Source: Vibrio sp. HI00D65 (GTDB lineage Bacteria > Pseudomonadota > Gammaproteobacteria > Enterobacterales > Vibrionaceae). Taken from it: 64,000 nt of DNA. Below, one piece after another: positions 43,600 to 54,125 of this stretch; the stretch's first letter is position 1; every line of letters begins with the position of its first letter. The position numbers were made by a program, and so were the translations under genes. The notes below the pieces were generated by a model, which was not told the DNA's origin, ran no database searches, and saw only the letters and a program-made list of their open reading frames with translations. The stretch covers positions 124,001-188,000 of the forward strand of contig NZ_LWEH01000005.1 of assembly GCF_001635455.1 (NCBI RefSeq), written 5' to 3'.

Positions 43600-43627
43600 A
43601 AAAAAAGGAACTCAATTGAGCTCCTTC
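43600..43627 (-). terminator. Rho-independent terminator of pntAB
   Basis: Stem AAGGAACTCAA / TTGAGCTCCTT with one mismatch (43605-43626), followed on the minus strand by a T-run (43600-43606). Confidence 0.8.
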
Positions 43628-43653
43628 GTTTAGTCAGGTTTTACAAGCGACCA

Positions 43654-45051
43654 TTAGAGGTGCTCTAAAATACCAAGACAGCTTTGCTTAGCATCGCCAA
43701 ACAGCATCTGTGTATTTTCTTTGAAGAACAATGGGTTTTGTACGCCTGCGTAGCCCGTATTCATAGAACGCTTGAACACGATAACATTTTGAGCGTTCCA
43801 AACTTCCAGTACTGGCATGCCAGCAATCGGGCTATTTGGATCTTCTAGAGCTGCAGGGTTTACGGTGTCATTTGCACCAATAACCAATACAGTATCTGTC
43901 TCGTCAAAGTCATCGTTGATTTCGTCCATCTCAAGAACAATATCGTAAGGTACTTTTGCTTCAGCAAGCAGTACGTTCATGTGACCCGGTAACCTACCCG
44001 CTACAGGATGTATACCAAATCGAACATTTACGCCCTGCGCACGCAGCTTTTCAGTGATTTCGTGTACTGGGTACTGAGCTTGAGCTACTGCCATGCCGTA
44101 TCCAGGAGTGATGATTACTGACTTAGAGTTCTTAAGCATGTCAGCTACGTCTTCTGCTGAAGTTTCACGGTGTTCACCTTGATCTTCATCGCCTTCAGAC
44201 ACTTGTACTTCCTGACCAAAGCCACCAGCGATAACACTAATGAACGAGCGGTTCATTGCTTTACACATGATGTAAGACAGAATCGCACCCGACGAACCAA
44301 CCAATGCACCCGTTACGATAAGCAGGTCATTTGCAAGCATGAAACCTGCCGCTGCCGCCGCCCAACCAGAGTAAGAGTTAAGCATTGAAACAACCACTGG
44401 CATATCTGCACCGCCGATTGATGCCACTAAGTGGTAACCGAATGCGAACGCGATAAGTGTCATCACCATCAGTGCGAACATGCTGCCATCTGCTTTGACA
44501 AACATGACCATAAGCAGTGTAGAAACCACGATAGCCGCTAAGTTCCATTTATGCTTATGAGGAATGTTCAATGCTGATGAAGAAATCACGCCACGAAGCT
44601 TACCAAACGCAACAATCGAACCCGTAAAGGTTACTGCACCGATAAACACGCCAAGGAACACTTCCACTAAATGAATAACGTGCTCTGCATGAATAGCCGC
44701 AGGGTTGATAGACACTGCCGCCGGTGGATCGATGTAGCTGTTGTAGCCCACCAATACCGCAGCCATACCAACGAAGCTGTGCAGAATTGCCACCAGCTCA
44801 GGCATTTCCGTCATTTCAACTTTTCGTGCGTAGTGGATACCAATACCACCACCGATCACCATTGCAATGATGATCCAAACAATACCAGCTGAGTGAGGGC
44901 CGAAGATCGTCGCGATCAATGCGATAACCATACCAGTGATACCGTAATAGTTACCTGCACGTGCAGATTCCTGTTTCGATAGTCCAGCCAAGCTCATAAT
45001 AAAGAATACTGCAGCAACAATATAAGCTGCTTGTACTAATCCTTCAGACAT
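43654..45051 (-). CDS. pntB: NAD(P) transhydrogenase subunit beta
   Basis: 465 residues: eight to nine membrane helices in the first 260 residues (first [21 protein letters not shown]), then a cytoplasmic NADP-binding domain III with [13 protein letters not shown] and [10 protein letters not shown]. With PntA it makes the proton-pumping transhydrogenase that transfers hydride between NADH and NADP+. It is separated from pntA by 10 bases. Confidence 0.96.
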   Translation of the reverse strand: MSEGLVQAAYIVAAVFFIMSLAGLSKQESARAGNYYGITGMVIALIATIFGPHSAGIVWIIIAMVIGGGIGIHYARKVEMTEMPELVAILHSFVGMAAVLVGYNSYIDPPAAVSINPAAIHAEHVIHLVEVFLGVFIGAVTFTGSIVAFGKLRGVISSSALNIPHKHKWNLAAIVVSTLLMVMFVKADGSMFALMVMTLIAFAFGYHLVASIGGADMPVVVSMLNSYSGWAAAAAGFMLANDLLIVTGALVGSSGAILSYIMCKAMNRSFISVIAGGFGQEVQVSEGDEDQGEHRETSAEDVADMLKNSKSVIITPGYGMAVAQAQYPVHEITEKLRAQGVNVRFGIHPVAGRLPGHMNVLLAEAKVPYDIVLEMDEINDDFDETDTVLVIGANDTVNPAALEDPNSPIAGMPVLEVWNAQNVIVFKRSMNTGYAGVQNPLFFKENTQMLFGDAKQSCLGILEHL

Positions 45052-45061
45052 CTATTACTCC

Positions 45062-46609
45062 TTAGTCTTTACGGAACATTTCAAGCATACGTTTGGTCAC
45101 GGTAAAGCCACCAAAGATATTGATACTTGCAATTAACACGGCAATAAAAGAGAGGAAAGTAACGACACCGTTGCCTTGTCCAATCTGCAATAGAGCACCT
45201 ACCACAATGATCCCTGAAATCGCATTAGTAACAGACATCAAAGGCGTGTGCAGAGAATGGCTTACATTCCAAACTACGTAATAACCCACCACACAAGCAA
45301 GAACGAAAACGGTAAAGTGAGATAAGAACGCAGCAGGCGCTACCGACGCAATCCAAGCGAAAGCACCAACCGCAACGGCCATCCCTGCGGCTTTTTTGAC
45401 TGGAGACGTTGGTTCTTCAACTTTTGGCTCAGGTTGCGCTGCTTTTGGCTTAGCCTGCTGCGGTTGAGCTGAAACTTGAATTGGTGGCGCAGGCCAAGTG
45501 ACTTCACCCTCTTTAACGACTGTTACACCCCGAAGTACAACGTCATCAAAGTCGATATTGATTTTACCGTCTTTCTCTTTGCAAAGCAGTTTCAGTAAGT
45601 TCACTAGGTTAGTCGCGTACAGTTGCGAAGATTGAGTTGGTAGACGACCAACCATGTCAGTGTAACCGACAACCTTTACACCATTTGCCGTTATGATCAC
45701 TTGATCCGCTACAGTGTACTCACAGTTACCACCGTTCGCGGCAGCAAGGTCGACAATCACGCTTCCTGGCTTCATGCTATCAACCATCGCTTTAGTGATA
45801 AGCTTAGGCGCAGGGCGACCTGGAATCAGCGCTGTAGTAATAATGATATCAACGTCTTTTGCCTGAGCTGCATAAAGCTCTTCCGCTTTCTTGTTGAACG
45901 CGTCAGACATCTCTTTTGCATAGCCATCACCAGCACCCGTATCTTCCTGGAAATCCACTTCCAAGAATTCAGCACCCATCGACTCAACTTGCTCTTTTAC
46001 TTCAGGACGAACATCAAATGAACGAACAATTGCACCAAGGCTACCTGCAGCACCAATTGCCGCCAAACCTGCAACGCCGGCACCAGCAACCAGTACTTTC
46101 GCTGGTGGAACTTTACCTGCCGCTGTAATTTGACCAGTAAAGAATCGACCAAATTCATGCGCAGCTTCAACCACTGCACGGTAACCTGCGATGTTTGCCA
46201 TAGAACTTAACGCATCGAGTGCTTGAGCTCTCGAAATACGAGGTACAGAATCCATCGCCATTACATTGATGTTACGGCTCGACAGATGTTCCATTAATTC
46301 AGGTTTTTGAGCAGGCCAAATAAAGCTGACCAGAGTGGCGCCATCTTTAAGTCGGTCTATTTCATTTTGAGTATCGTCAACGATTGGAGCGTTAACTTTA
46401 AAGACAATATCGGATTTCCAAGCTTCATCTGCGCTTACAACTTTTGCACCAGCTTCTTCATAAGCTGAATCCTCAAAACTTGCTAGCGCACCTGCTTGTG
46501 ATTCAACACAAACTTCAAATCCTAATTTTAGAAGCTGTTCGACCGATTTCGGCGATGCAGCGACTCGCGTTTCACCTGCGAGCGTTTCTCTTGGTACACC
46601 TATCAACAA
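45062..46609 (-). CDS. pntA: NAD(P) transhydrogenase subunit alpha
   Basis: 515 residues from TTG 46609, which has AAGGAG six bases upstream and gives the family's normal start (LLIGVPRE); the open frame runs back to 46630. N-terminal alanine-dehydrogenase-like NAD-binding domain I ([20 protein letters not shown], about 170-190), an alanine/proline/glutamate linker, then four membrane helices (about 405-505). It forms the proton-translocating transhydrogenase with PntB. Confidence 0.95.
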   Translation of the reverse strand: MLIGVPRETLAGETRVAASPKSVEQLLKLGFEVCVESQAGALASFEDSAYEEAGAKVVSADEAWKSDIVFKVNAPIVDDTQNEIDRLKDGATLVSFIWPAQKPELMEHLSSRNINVMAMDSVPRISRAQALDALSSMANIAGYRAVVEAAHEFGRFFTGQITAAGKVPPAKVLVAGAGVAGLAAIGAAGSLGAIVRSFDVRPEVKEQVESMGAEFLEVDFQEDTGAGDGYAKEMSDAFNKKAEELYAAQAKDVDIIITTALIPGRPAPKLITKAMVDSMKPGSVIVDLAAANGGNCEYTVADQVIITANGVKVVGYTDMVGRLPTQSSQLYATNLVNLLKLLCKEKDGKINIDFDDVVLRGVTVVKEGEVTWPAPPIQVSAQPQQAKPKAAQPEPKVEEPTSPVKKAAGMAVAVGAFAWIASVAPAAFLSHFTVFVLACVVGYYVVWNVSHSLHTPLMSVTNAISGIIVVGALLQIGQGNGVVTFLSFIAVLIASINIFGGFTVTKRMLEMFRKD

Positions 46610-46996
46610 ATTAGACTCCTTGTGTATCAATTTGTGATTATTATTCTTACCAAAGACCAGTTAAAGAGATCGCAGCCATTGGATACACCAATTTGCATAA
46701 CTACTCTTTCGCTATTGGCACATGACTTATTCGTTTGTATCTAACGACAACTAATACTTCAAGCGTTTTGTTCAAAGAACAGAAAAAGTTATTACTTATA
46801 ACGATTTGGATGGATTTTGAGCAGTTATTTGAGTTAAATGATGCACGCCTCGAATAAAGAGGTCAAACCACTTGCTAATAATCCTTTTAATAACAACTGA
46901 CTAGCTATTCTTTGTCCCTAAAACTAAAAAGAGCTTTCAGCATATACACTGAAAGCTCTCTAAATTATGACTAGCATCAATTCTAACCCTAATTGG
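46610..46996. other. Intergenic region upstream of pntA
   Basis: About 390 bases that must include the pntA promoter and, at 46925-46959, the terminator of the HlyU-family gene. I see no gene or clear operator in the remainder. Confidence 0.5.
46925..46959 (-). terminator. Rho-independent terminator
   Basis: AGAGCTTTCAG / CTGAAAGCTCT (46930-46940 with 46949-46959), followed on the minus strand by T residues. It lies 38-72 bases past the HlyU-family stop. Confidence 0.8.
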
Positions 46997-47278
46997 TTAG
47001 CTAAATATGCTGTCGCCCATTTGGTCTATGAACATTTGCGATTTCTTAAGCATCAATTCGTTGGCGTCTTCTTTGTTTGAAACAACGTCTGAACGAATAA
47101 AACGATGCGTTTTAAGTTCACCGTCAATTTCTTTCTCAATGCGTCCAGCAACACGGTATTGACCAGATTCAGCAATGGCATCTTGATAGATATTAAAACC
47201 CTTATATTCGACTGGCTCAATCTCTACTTTTTGCTCGGTTTTTTCTTTGCCACCAAATAATCTAGAAAAGAATCCCAC
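46997..47278 (-). CDS. HlyU-family (PF10115) small protein
   Basis: 93 residues: hydrophobic-basic start MGFFSRLFGGKEKTEQ and the core VEYKGFNIYQDAIAESGQYRVAGRIEKE typical of the Pfam HlyU family. This family was named as a haemolysin activator but differs from the ArsR-type HlyU of V. cholerae, so a transcriptional role should not be assumed. It stands alone with a terminator downstream. Confidence 0.75.
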   Translation of the reverse strand: MGFFSRLFGGKEKTEQKVEIEPVEYKGFNIYQDAIAESGQYRVAGRIEKEIDGELKTHRFIRSDVVSNKEDANELMLKKSQMFIDQMGDSIFS

Positions 47279-47318
47279 GTTTTTTTACTCCTTCAATGAC
47301 GTTACTACGACTAACCTA

Positions 47319-47687
47319 TCACGACTGTTTACGATCCAACAATGGCTTTTCATACCATTGCAATTCTACGTCTTCATCAAAATTGTGTTGACTAAATATG
47401 ATCGGCATATTGTCGTTACGATCGCGTCTTCTATCGTCAATAATCATACCTTCTGCATTTTTGACCGCGATCTCACTATTTCTTTTAAACAGAACCAGTT
47501 TGTCTTCAGGTAACGCGGAAAGAAAATCAATATCGAACCGAATATAGATGGGTTTTAGCTGCCCTAGTGCTAAACATGCGAGATCAGCCAGTTGCTCGCT
47601 AGTATAACTAGACACATACTCTTCAGTGGCTAAAACTTGCCCCACCAGCGTTTCCATATAGTTATGTACATCCACACTAATTTGCAT
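47319..47687 (-). CDS. ComFB-family protein
   Basis: 122 residues from the ATG at 47685-47687, preceded by GGAGG; the frame is open to 47729 but the upstream start lacks a ribosome binding site. The ComFB-like core VHNYMETLVGQVLATEEYVSSYTSEQLADLACLALGQLKP spans about 6-45. ComFB proteins have recently been linked to cyclic-dinucleotide binding, which would fit the diguanylate cyclase genes nearby. This is inference. Confidence 0.7.
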   Translation of the reverse strand: MQISVDVHNYMETLVGQVLATEEYVSSYTSEQLADLACLALGQLKPIYIRFDIDFLSALPEDKLVLFKRNSEIAVKNAEGMIIDDRRRDRNDNMPIIFSQHNFDEDVELQWYEKPLLDRKQS

Positions 47688-48079
47688 ACTACACCTCCGT
47701 TCATAGTCCAATGTAACGTTCAAACACAATTCTATTGAGCGACATTGAGATAAGTGTTTTTAACCATAGAAAACACTTTCACGTTCATTTTTAACGTAAA
47801 TATTACACCGTTTTATAACCCAATATAATGGATATCGATTAACAAGCTCAGTTTTGTTAAGTATCTATAACGAATAATTAATTTCTCATATATACTATGT
47901 AGTTCGTTCTACGATTAATAGCAACTCAAGCACATATAAACATATGTTGCATCAAAAGCGACTTATGACCATGTTTTCGCGCTCAATTAAGCAAAATGCT
48001 TGGCAATCACTTATTTAACCGTATCCTACGTACAGTATTAATTAACAACATCATCATTATGGTTAGGCTCACCACGTAA
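47688..48079. other. Intergenic region between the ComFB-family gene and a diguanylate cyclase
   Basis: About 390 very AT-rich bases between divergent genes. Must hold both promoters. No small gene or operator is convincing. Confidence 0.45.
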
Positions 48080-49321
48080 ATGGCATCATCTTTTGTAACG
48101 TCGAGCATGTTTCGATTTTGCTTCCCCTTATTTCTCCTAGCAATATTACTTACAGGCATGAACAACGTCATACTGGTGACGGATTCAAACTTAGGGTTTG
48201 CTAGCAACCTGCCATACATTCTATTGAGTGTAGCCGTATTGCTGTGCCACACGTTTAGACAAGGGCGCATGGCGATGGTTTCTGTCACTATGCTTGTTGC
48301 CTATCTTGTTATACAAGTCCGCCTACAACCCCCCTTGAGCACAGGAACCACATTATTAGAGCTCTCTCTATTAGCCGCCTTAGTCCCAGTTACTTGCCTG
48401 CTTGTGTATGCCTTCCCCGATACCGGTGTAAATTCCAAGTCGATGTTCTTATACGCGCTCGTTTTAGTCCTATTTATGATATGGGCGAAGCTGATCGTTT
48501 CTCACTTCCATGCCGGAGGTTTTGAATCATGGAGTGAAGGGCTACTGTTTACCGTTAGGGACTTTTCCAAACTACCTTTTGTGTTGGTTTTGTACAGCCT
48601 TTGCCTAGTTGGCTCAACAGCTATTTTGGTGTTGGTTTACAATCGCTCTATCGACGTTGTTGTCTATAGTGCGATTTTGTTGGCTTCCAGCACCTTCATC
48701 TTTTTCGACGTTCAGTACATATCAAGTACCATGTTTTCATTATCTGGCACCTTAATCATTTTCTATGTGATGTCTGCTAGCCACGATATGGCATTCAACG
48801 ACCAATTAACAAATATCCCCGGTCGACACGCGCTAGAGGTTGATATGAAGCATTTAGGGCGCAAGTATTCAGTGGCAATGGTCGATATTGACCACTTTAA
48901 AAAATTCAACGATACCTATGGCCATGACATTGGTGATGATGTGTTGAAGCTTGTAGCCGGTATTTTGAAAGAGGCCACTGGCGGCGCTCGCGCTTATCGT
49001 TACGGTGGTGAAGAGTTCACAATCATTTTCAAAGGTAAGCATACCGAGCAAGTTGAAGAGCACCTACAAACACTTGTCTCTGAAGTACACAACTACGATA
49101 TGACGATCCGTAATGCCATGGAACGACCGGATAACCATGATGAAGGAATTAAAAAGCGTGGGAAGAACGGACAATCGGCTGAAGTTGTTAACGTATCGGT
49201 GAGTATAGGATTGGCAGACAGCACAACCACAAAACACCCTGAAAAAGTATTGAAGCTTGCCGATCAAGCATTGTACAAAGCAAAAAAGACAGGCCGCAAC
49301 AAACTCTGTATTCATAGCTAA
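48080..49321 (+). CDS. Membrane diguanylate cyclase (GGDEF)
   Basis: 413 residues: six to seven membrane helices (about 8-235), then a GGDEF domain (about 245-410) with an intact RYGGEEF active site, NIPGRHALEVDM at the domain start and ARAYRYGG directly before it. No RxxD inhibitory site at the usual position five residues upstream. It makes c-di-GMP. No strong ribosome binding site precedes the first ATG; the ATG at 48107 is an alternative start. Confidence 0.9.
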   Translation: MASSFVTSSMFRFCFPLFLLAILLTGMNNVILVTDSNLGFASNLPYILLSVAVLLCHTFRQGRMAMVSVTMLVAYLVIQVRLQPPLSTGTTLLELSLLAALVPVTCLLVYAFPDTGVNSKSMFLYALVLVLFMIWAKLIVSHFHAGGFESWSEGLLFTVRDFSKLPFVLVLYSLCLVGSTAILVLVYNRSIDVVVYSAILLASSTFIFFDVQYISSTMFSLSGTLIIFYVMSASHDMAFNDQLTNIPGRHALEVDMKHLGRKYSVAMVDIDHFKKFNDTYGHDIGDDVLKLVAGILKEATGGARAYRYGGEEFTIIFKGKHTEQVEEHLQTLVSEVHNYDMTIRNAMERPDNHDEGIKKRGKNGQSAEVVNVSVSIGLADSTTTKHPEKVLKLADQALYKAKKTGRNKLCIHS

Positions 49322-49326
49322 AAAAC

Positions 49327-49360
49327 AAAGCCAAGCTCTATGCATACTTGGCTTTATTTA
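49327..49360. terminator. Bidirectional terminator
   Basis: AAAGCCAAG / CTTGGCTTT with an 11-base loop and T-rich flanks, between the diguanylate cyclase and the convergent barrel pseudogene. Confidence 0.75.
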
Positions 49361-49413
49361 ATCGGTTATTTGGTGCTTAATGCTATTCGTTTTTAAAGAT
49401 GAAGCAACTAGCC

Positions 49414-50439
49414 TTAATCTTGGTTGAAGAACAAAACTAGGCTACCACCCTTTAAGCTACTCCCGTAGTTGATCGTAAAACCGATGCCTACATTATCAAC
49501 CCAGTCATTAAGCAGGTTGGGGTTCAACAACCAACCTACACTGCCCTCATAATAGGAGGTCGTTCACATAGGTACGACGGTATCTCCACCAATATCAATT
49601 CTCTTTATACTTGAGTACATGGAAGTAATGTTCTTGTCCCAACGTACTAAGTCATAAAAAATCTTTGCTTCATTAGCAATATACCAACCTTCTGGGTGAC
49701 CAATATCGCCACCATTGACTTCTCCCCAACCCACACCATTAAAGTAATGCCAGCTGGTACTGAGTTTGTATTTAACCCAGCTATTCTTATCTTCGTAAAT
49801 CAATTTTATCTTAGGCTCAACGATATAAGCCCAAGCATCAGTGTTGAGGTATACCCCTTCAAGTTGATCTACTATGATGGGCCCAGGTACGTTACCGCGA
49901 TATTCATAGTCATTACGATAATATGATATGTGGTTACCAATCCCTGGATGAAAACTCCAATAACCATCAAGCTGGATGACATTCGAGAATTCAACATACC
50001 CAGAGATGACTGTCTCCTTTTGAAAATAGGTCACAGATGTAGATGAATAATCAACTTCATTCTCTGTGCGCAACGCAGACAAGCGAAGCGTCACCTCTTG
50101 ATGGTTATCTTCAATAGTGGCAGGTAATTTGAAAGTATAAGGGAGACTGAGAGAAGCCATATTTTGTCTTCGGCTTACCGAGTCACTCGAACCGATGTCC
50201 TCATTGTCTAAACGAAATACTTCGTTGGGATCAACGTTATTAATACCAAAAGTGAATACGTCGGTGTCGTTAAGAAGCACGCTGGCTGCAAAATTTCGTT
50301 TTATCTCCTTCTGAATGAGATCAGATACCTCATTTGCAGAAGCAATACTGGGATCGGATAAACAGAGAGCAGGGCCAACCAGTGTCCAACATGAATTAGC
50401 CATAAAAAATGACTTTGATCGTGGCATGTCTTTAATCAC
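49414..50439 (-). pseudogene. Solitary outer-membrane autotransporter-like barrel, interrupted by TGA
   Basis: The first 291 codons (50439-49564) encode a secretion signal and beta-rich segments typical of a small outer-membrane barrel found in Vibrio. An in-frame TGA at 49564-49566 stops it after GGDTVVPM. The same frame then continues for 49 codons (TTSYYEGSVGWLLNPNLLND... LVLFFNQD) to a TAA at 49414-49416. That tail has alternating beta residues and an aromatic end, as in the last strands of a barrel. The simplest reading is a nonsense mutation; a sequencing error or read-through is possible. Confidence 0.75.
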
Positions 50440-50504
50440 TTAAACTACTTCCTAACTCAGTACTACTGAAAGTATAAATTCAAATTACCAAAAGAGCTCA
50501 TCAG

Positions 50505-51455
50505 CTATCGTGAGTGCTCTAAAATATTACGTAGTATGTAGGTATTTCTTCCGCTTTGCTTAGCTTGATAGAGCGCTTGATCGACCTTTTCGTAGATAGA
50601 TGCCAACGATTCCTCACCACTAGGCACAAATGACAAAACCCCTTGTGACGCTGTCACTCTATCAGAGATGCTCGAGTATTTATGTGCATAATTCATGTCA
50701 TAAAGCGCTTTTTTAATTCGAATTGCCTGCTGTTCAGCAGCATCGCTGTCAGTGTCACTGAGGATAAGCACGAACTCTTCACCGCCGTAACGACCTACAT
50801 ACTCTCCAGCCCTTACAAATAGCACCTTCAAAGTATTGGCAAGGCCCTGAAGACACTTATCCCCTTGAATATGGCCGTAATTATCATTGTATGGCTTGAA
50901 GAAGTCTACATCGAGAAGTATGACAGTCATGGATATATTACGTCTTCCATGCCACGCTATGCTCTCTTCAAGCTTAGTATCCATATATCGACGGTTATAT
51001 AACTTAGTGAGGCCATCTTCGTTGGCTTGTTGTTGCAGAAGTATATTAAGTTCTTCGAGCTTTGCAGTACTTTGCTTTAATTCTCGCCTCATGTGCGCTA
51101 TACGCTGCATGGCTATCAGCTTCGAGTTAAGCACTACCTTGTTTACTGGTTTGATTAAATAATCATCGCCCCCAGCATCAATGGCTTTAGCGATCATTTC
51201 TGGCTCTTCATGACCACTTAGAAATATAATAGGTACCCATTCAGGGAATTGTTCGCGGATCTCGTTAGCGACTTCAAACCCATCCATTTCAGGCATACTT
51301 ATGTCAAGTAATACAAGCTCCGGATCAAAACCAGAATAAACGCTCAGGGCTTCTTTACCGCTACCGACAGCTTCAACAATGTGACCTAGTTGCTTAAGTC
51401 GAATGGCAAGTTGCATTCTGTCTAGCTGAACATCGTCAACTAGCAATATGCGCAT
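50505..51455 (-). CDS. Response regulator with GGDEF output (PleD/WspR-like diguanylate cyclase)
   Basis: 316 residues from the ATG at 51453-51455 (AGGGAT upstream; the frame is open to 51476). Receiver domain (about 1-118) with ILLVDDVQ, phosphoacceptor Asp in LVLLDISMPEMDG and YLIKPVNK; coiled linker (about 125-150); GGDEF domain (about 155-312) with RYGGEEFVLIL intact. Phosphorylation probably activates c-di-GMP synthesis. No cognate kinase gene is adjacent. It carries a perfect matS motif (50645-50657). Confidence 0.93.
   Translation of the reverse strand: MRILLVDDVQLDRMQLAIRLKQLGHIVEAVGSGKEALSVYSGFDPELVLLDISMPEMDGFEVANEIREQFPEWVPIIFLSGHEEPEMIAKAIDAGGDDYLIKPVNKVVLNSKLIAMQRIAHMRRELKQSTAKLEELNILLQQQANEDGLTKLYNRRYMDTKLEESIAWHGRRNISMTVILLDVDFFKPYNDNYGHIQGDKCLQGLANTLKVLFVRAGEYVGRYGGEEFVLILSDTDSDAAEQQAIRIKKALYDMNYAHKYSSISDRVTASQGVLSFVPSGEESLASIYEKVDQALYQAKQSGRNTYILRNILEHSR
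50645..50657. other. matS site (MatP binding motif)
   Basis: GTGACGCTGTCAC, a perfect matS match inside the receiver-GGDEF gene. Confidence 0.85.
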
Positions 51456-51606
51456 CGAAGATCCCTTTTCTATCATCGCACCACCTTTATCGATTGTTCA
51501 ATATTCAAAGTAGCTCATTTTTGGCTTAAATCATGCCCTAATCTCCATATTATATTGACTTTTTTACAGAACTTTTTAGCATTGTTTCTTTTTAAAGAGA
51601 AATACT

Positions 51607-52044
51607 ATGTCAGACGCTACAAACACAGAACAACAAGAAATCGATTTAACCACAATCTCTCCAGAGCTTCGTCAAGTTATCGAATTTGATGAAGTTCCAA
51701 AAGAGATGCACTTTATGGTTACTTCTATTCATGAAGTGTCTGAAGAATCAGTACGCGAAGCTTGGGACAGCCTTCCAGCAAGCGCGCAAAACGTTTTGGA
51801 CAACTTCGAGCAATTCCACGCTCTAATCACTGTTAGCCAAGCTTTCGCTGGCGTGAACGTGATGGAAGAGTTCCCTACTCTTAAACTTCCTGAAGACATG
51901 ACTGACGAGGAAAAAGAAGAGTACCGCGCTCAACTACTAGACCAAGTTCTACATAACTGTGTGAAAGACATGGTTAAACAAATCAAGAAAGCTCGTCGTG
52001 ATGCTATCTTGAAGCGTGATTTTAAAGAAGTTTTCACTAAGTAA
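51607..52044 (+). CDS. DUF3069 family protein
   Basis: 145 residues, acidic, without signal or membrane segment. Sequence such as IEFDEVPKEMHFMVTSIHEV and VKDMVKQIKKARRDAI resembles a Vibrio-specific DUF3069 family of unknown function. Single-gene unit with AAGAGA upstream and a strong terminator downstream. Confidence 0.7.
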   Translation: MSDATNTEQQEIDLTTISPELRQVIEFDEVPKEMHFMVTSIHEVSEESVREAWDSLPASAQNVLDNFEQFHALITVSQAFAGVNVMEEFPTLKLPEDMTDEEKEEYRAQLLDQVLHNCVKDMVKQIKKARRDAILKRDFKEVFTK

Positions 52045-52095
52045 GCGATTTATCGACCTGTATTAGGTTGAAGGCAAACAGTGATAGTTATGAAC

Positions 52096-52128
52096 AAGCC
52101 GCTTGTTGATTTGAACAAGCGGCTTTTC
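52096..52128 (+). terminator. Rho-independent terminator
   Basis: Perfect 12-bp stem AAGCCGCTTGTT / AACAAGCGGCTT around GATTTG, followed by T residues, after the DUF3069 gene. Confidence 0.85.
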
Positions 52129-52323
52129 TATACCCACTGCTTTTTCTCATATTTACTTATCTGTCTTACCGTCAATACATCATGACGAGCTACTACTTCG
52201 TATTTTCACTCATACAGTGTGGATTAAAACCGAGGTTTATACCGTATAAAAATGACGCATGTTTCCATTCATGGAATCAAAATCGAGTTTTACAGTACCT
52301 TGAATTAAAAATTTCACAGTCAA

Positions 52324-53430
52324 TTAGTGAGTAACCGCAATGTCTCTCTGAGCCACACTCACACCCTTAATTTGAGCGAATACATTTTGGCCTACTTTTA
52401 AATTCAGCTCATCCAACGCCCACAAAGTAATGGTTGCCCATAGATAACACCCAGATTCCAACTCTAACTCTACCGAGACACTTTGCTTGTTCGTGCCTTG
52501 TTGGTGAGTCTCTACGCTTTTAATCGTTACGGGGAGGATATTACGTATTGATGTACCTTGAGGTTGTTCTAGCGTAATTGAGACATCATTTGCCCTAACC
52601 TGGAGCCTAACAGCAGCTCCAATATCACTCGACACCTTTTGAACCCACAAAGACGTGGATTTTCCCAGCGTTAACCGAGATAAAGCATAATCATCACTAT
52701 GTTCCACCAGCTTCCCTTCAAACAATGAGCTTTGTTCAGAGAAAGATTGCCAAGGCTGCATCGCACGTGACGCCCATACCTGTTCTGTCACACCAAATGA
52801 TACGACCCTACCTTGATCGATAATCACTAAATGGTTAGCCAAGCGTAGAATCTCATTAAGACTATGAGTCACATAAATAATGGGAATTTGAACTGTTTCA
52901 GAGAGGTTTTCCAGAAACGGCATCACCTCACGCTTGCGAGGTAAATCAAGAGATGCCAACGGCTCATCCATCAACAAAATACTTGGTTTAGACAAGAGTG
53001 CTCGACCAATCGCAACACGTTGCTTCTCCCCGCCCGACAAACGCGCCGGATAACGATCGAGCAACGAGCTTAATGAGAGCAGCGACACGATTTGGTCAAA
53101 GTGCGCTTTATCTGTACCTTTAACACCGTATTTAAGATTCGCCGATACCTTCATATGAGGGAACAGTCGTGATTCTTGAAATACATAGCCAACATTACGT
53201 CTGTGCGTCGGTAAATTAATACCTTGCTCGCTATCAAATAGGGTTGTGCCAGAGACACTGATCAAACCTTTATCCGGTTTTTTAAGACCACTAATGGCGT
53301 TAATCAGAGACGTCTTACCCGCGCCAGAGCGACCAAAAATTGCCGTGATGCCGCTATTTGGAAGTTCTAAGTCGATATCAAAGAATGTCTCACCAAGCTG
53401 TTGCTGGTATTTCAGGACTAACGCGCTCAT
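52324..53430 (-). CDS. modC: Molybdate ABC transporter ATP-binding protein ModC
   Basis: 368 residues. ABC domain (about 1-230) with Walker [10 protein letters not shown], signature [15 protein letters not shown] and Walker [13 protein letters not shown]-terminal MOP/TOBE molybdate-binding domain (about 290-360, [14 protein letters not shown]). It powers molybdate uptake through ModB. Its first four bases overlap the modB end (ATGA type). Confidence 0.95.
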   Translation of the reverse strand: MSALVLKYQQQLGETFFDIDLELPNSGITAIFGRSGAGKTSLINAISGLKKPDKGLISVSGTTLFDSEQGINLPTHRRNVGYVFQESRLFPHMKVSANLKYGVKGTDKAHFDQIVSLLSLSSLLDRYPARLSGGEKQRVAIGRALLSKPSILLMDEPLASLDLPRKREVMPFLENLSETVQIPIIYVTHSLNEILRLANHLVIIDQGRVVSFGVTEQVWASRAMQPWQSFSEQSSLFEGKLVEHSDDYALSRLTLGKSTSLWVQKVSSDIGAAVRLQVRANDVSITLEQPQGTSIRNILPVTIKSVETHQQGTNKQSVSVELELESGCYLWATITLWALDELNLKVGQNVFAQIKGVSVAQRDIAVTH

Positions 53431-54125
53431 GCGTTACCTCCTAGGCGTTGTGCCGACTTTCTGTTTAACCACTCAGATAGCATCAATGATCCCAACGCAA
53501 TCACAATGGAAATAGCACACAAACGCGCAGCTTCCATTTCAGCGCCTGGAGTTTCGATGAAAGTGTACATCGCTAGAGGAATGGTTTGAGTTTCACCAGG
53601 GATATTGGAAACGAAGCTGATGGTCGCACCGAACTCGCCAAGGCTTCGCGCAAATGAAAGCATGGTTCCGGTAATGATCCCAGGGATCATCAAAGGCAAG
53701 GTGATAGTAAAGAAAACTCTGACAGGAGAAGCACCCAATGTAGCTGCCGCCTCCTCAAGCTTACTATCAACCGTCTCTAAGCTTAAACGGATTGAGCGCA
53801 CCATCAATGGTAAAGCGACGACGACACATGCCAGAGCCGCGCCTTTCCAACTAAAGCTGAATACAATACCAAACACATCGTTAAGCCATGCTCCTATCAG
53901 ACCTTGTCTACCCATCATCACAAGTAGCAAATAGCCAATAACCACGGGAGGAAGCACTAAAGGCAGATGAACGATGCTTTCAACAATACTTTTGCCCACA
54001 AACTGCTTTTTAGCTAGCAGCCACGCTAAGCCAATCCCGATAGGGATAAGCCACAAGATGGCAAATCCAGCCACTCTCAAGCTAAGCATTAAAGCTTGGT
54101 ATTCGTATTCCGATAGATACATCAT
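53427..54125 (-). CDS. modB: Molybdate ABC transporter permease ModB
   Basis: 232 residues with five to six membrane helices and the binding-protein-dependent EAA loop [27 protein letters not shown]. It forms the inner-membrane channel of the molybdate importer ModABC. It abuts modA directly and overlaps modC by four bases. Confidence 0.95.
   Translation of the reverse strand: MMYLSEYEYQALMLSLRVAGFAILWLIPIGIGLAWLLAKKQFVGKSIVESIVHLPLVLPPVVIGYLLLVMMGRQGLIGAWLNDVFGIVFSFSWKGAALACVVVALPLMVRSIRLSLETVDSKLEEAAATLGASPVRVFFTITLPLMIPGIITGTMLSFARSLGEFGATISFVSNIPGETQTIPLAMYTFIETPGAEMEAARLCAISIVIALGSLMLSEWLNRKSAQRLGGNA

Noticed and set aside
43981..43993. A further matS candidate, GTGACCCGGTAAC, in pntB
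   Set aside because: Several mismatches to the consensus, including the purine and pyrimidine positions; within chance expectation.
48007..48288. A 93-codon minus-strand frame overlapping the start of the membrane diguanylate cyclase
   Set aside because: It shadows the membrane-helix coding region and has no family-like sequence or ribosome binding site.
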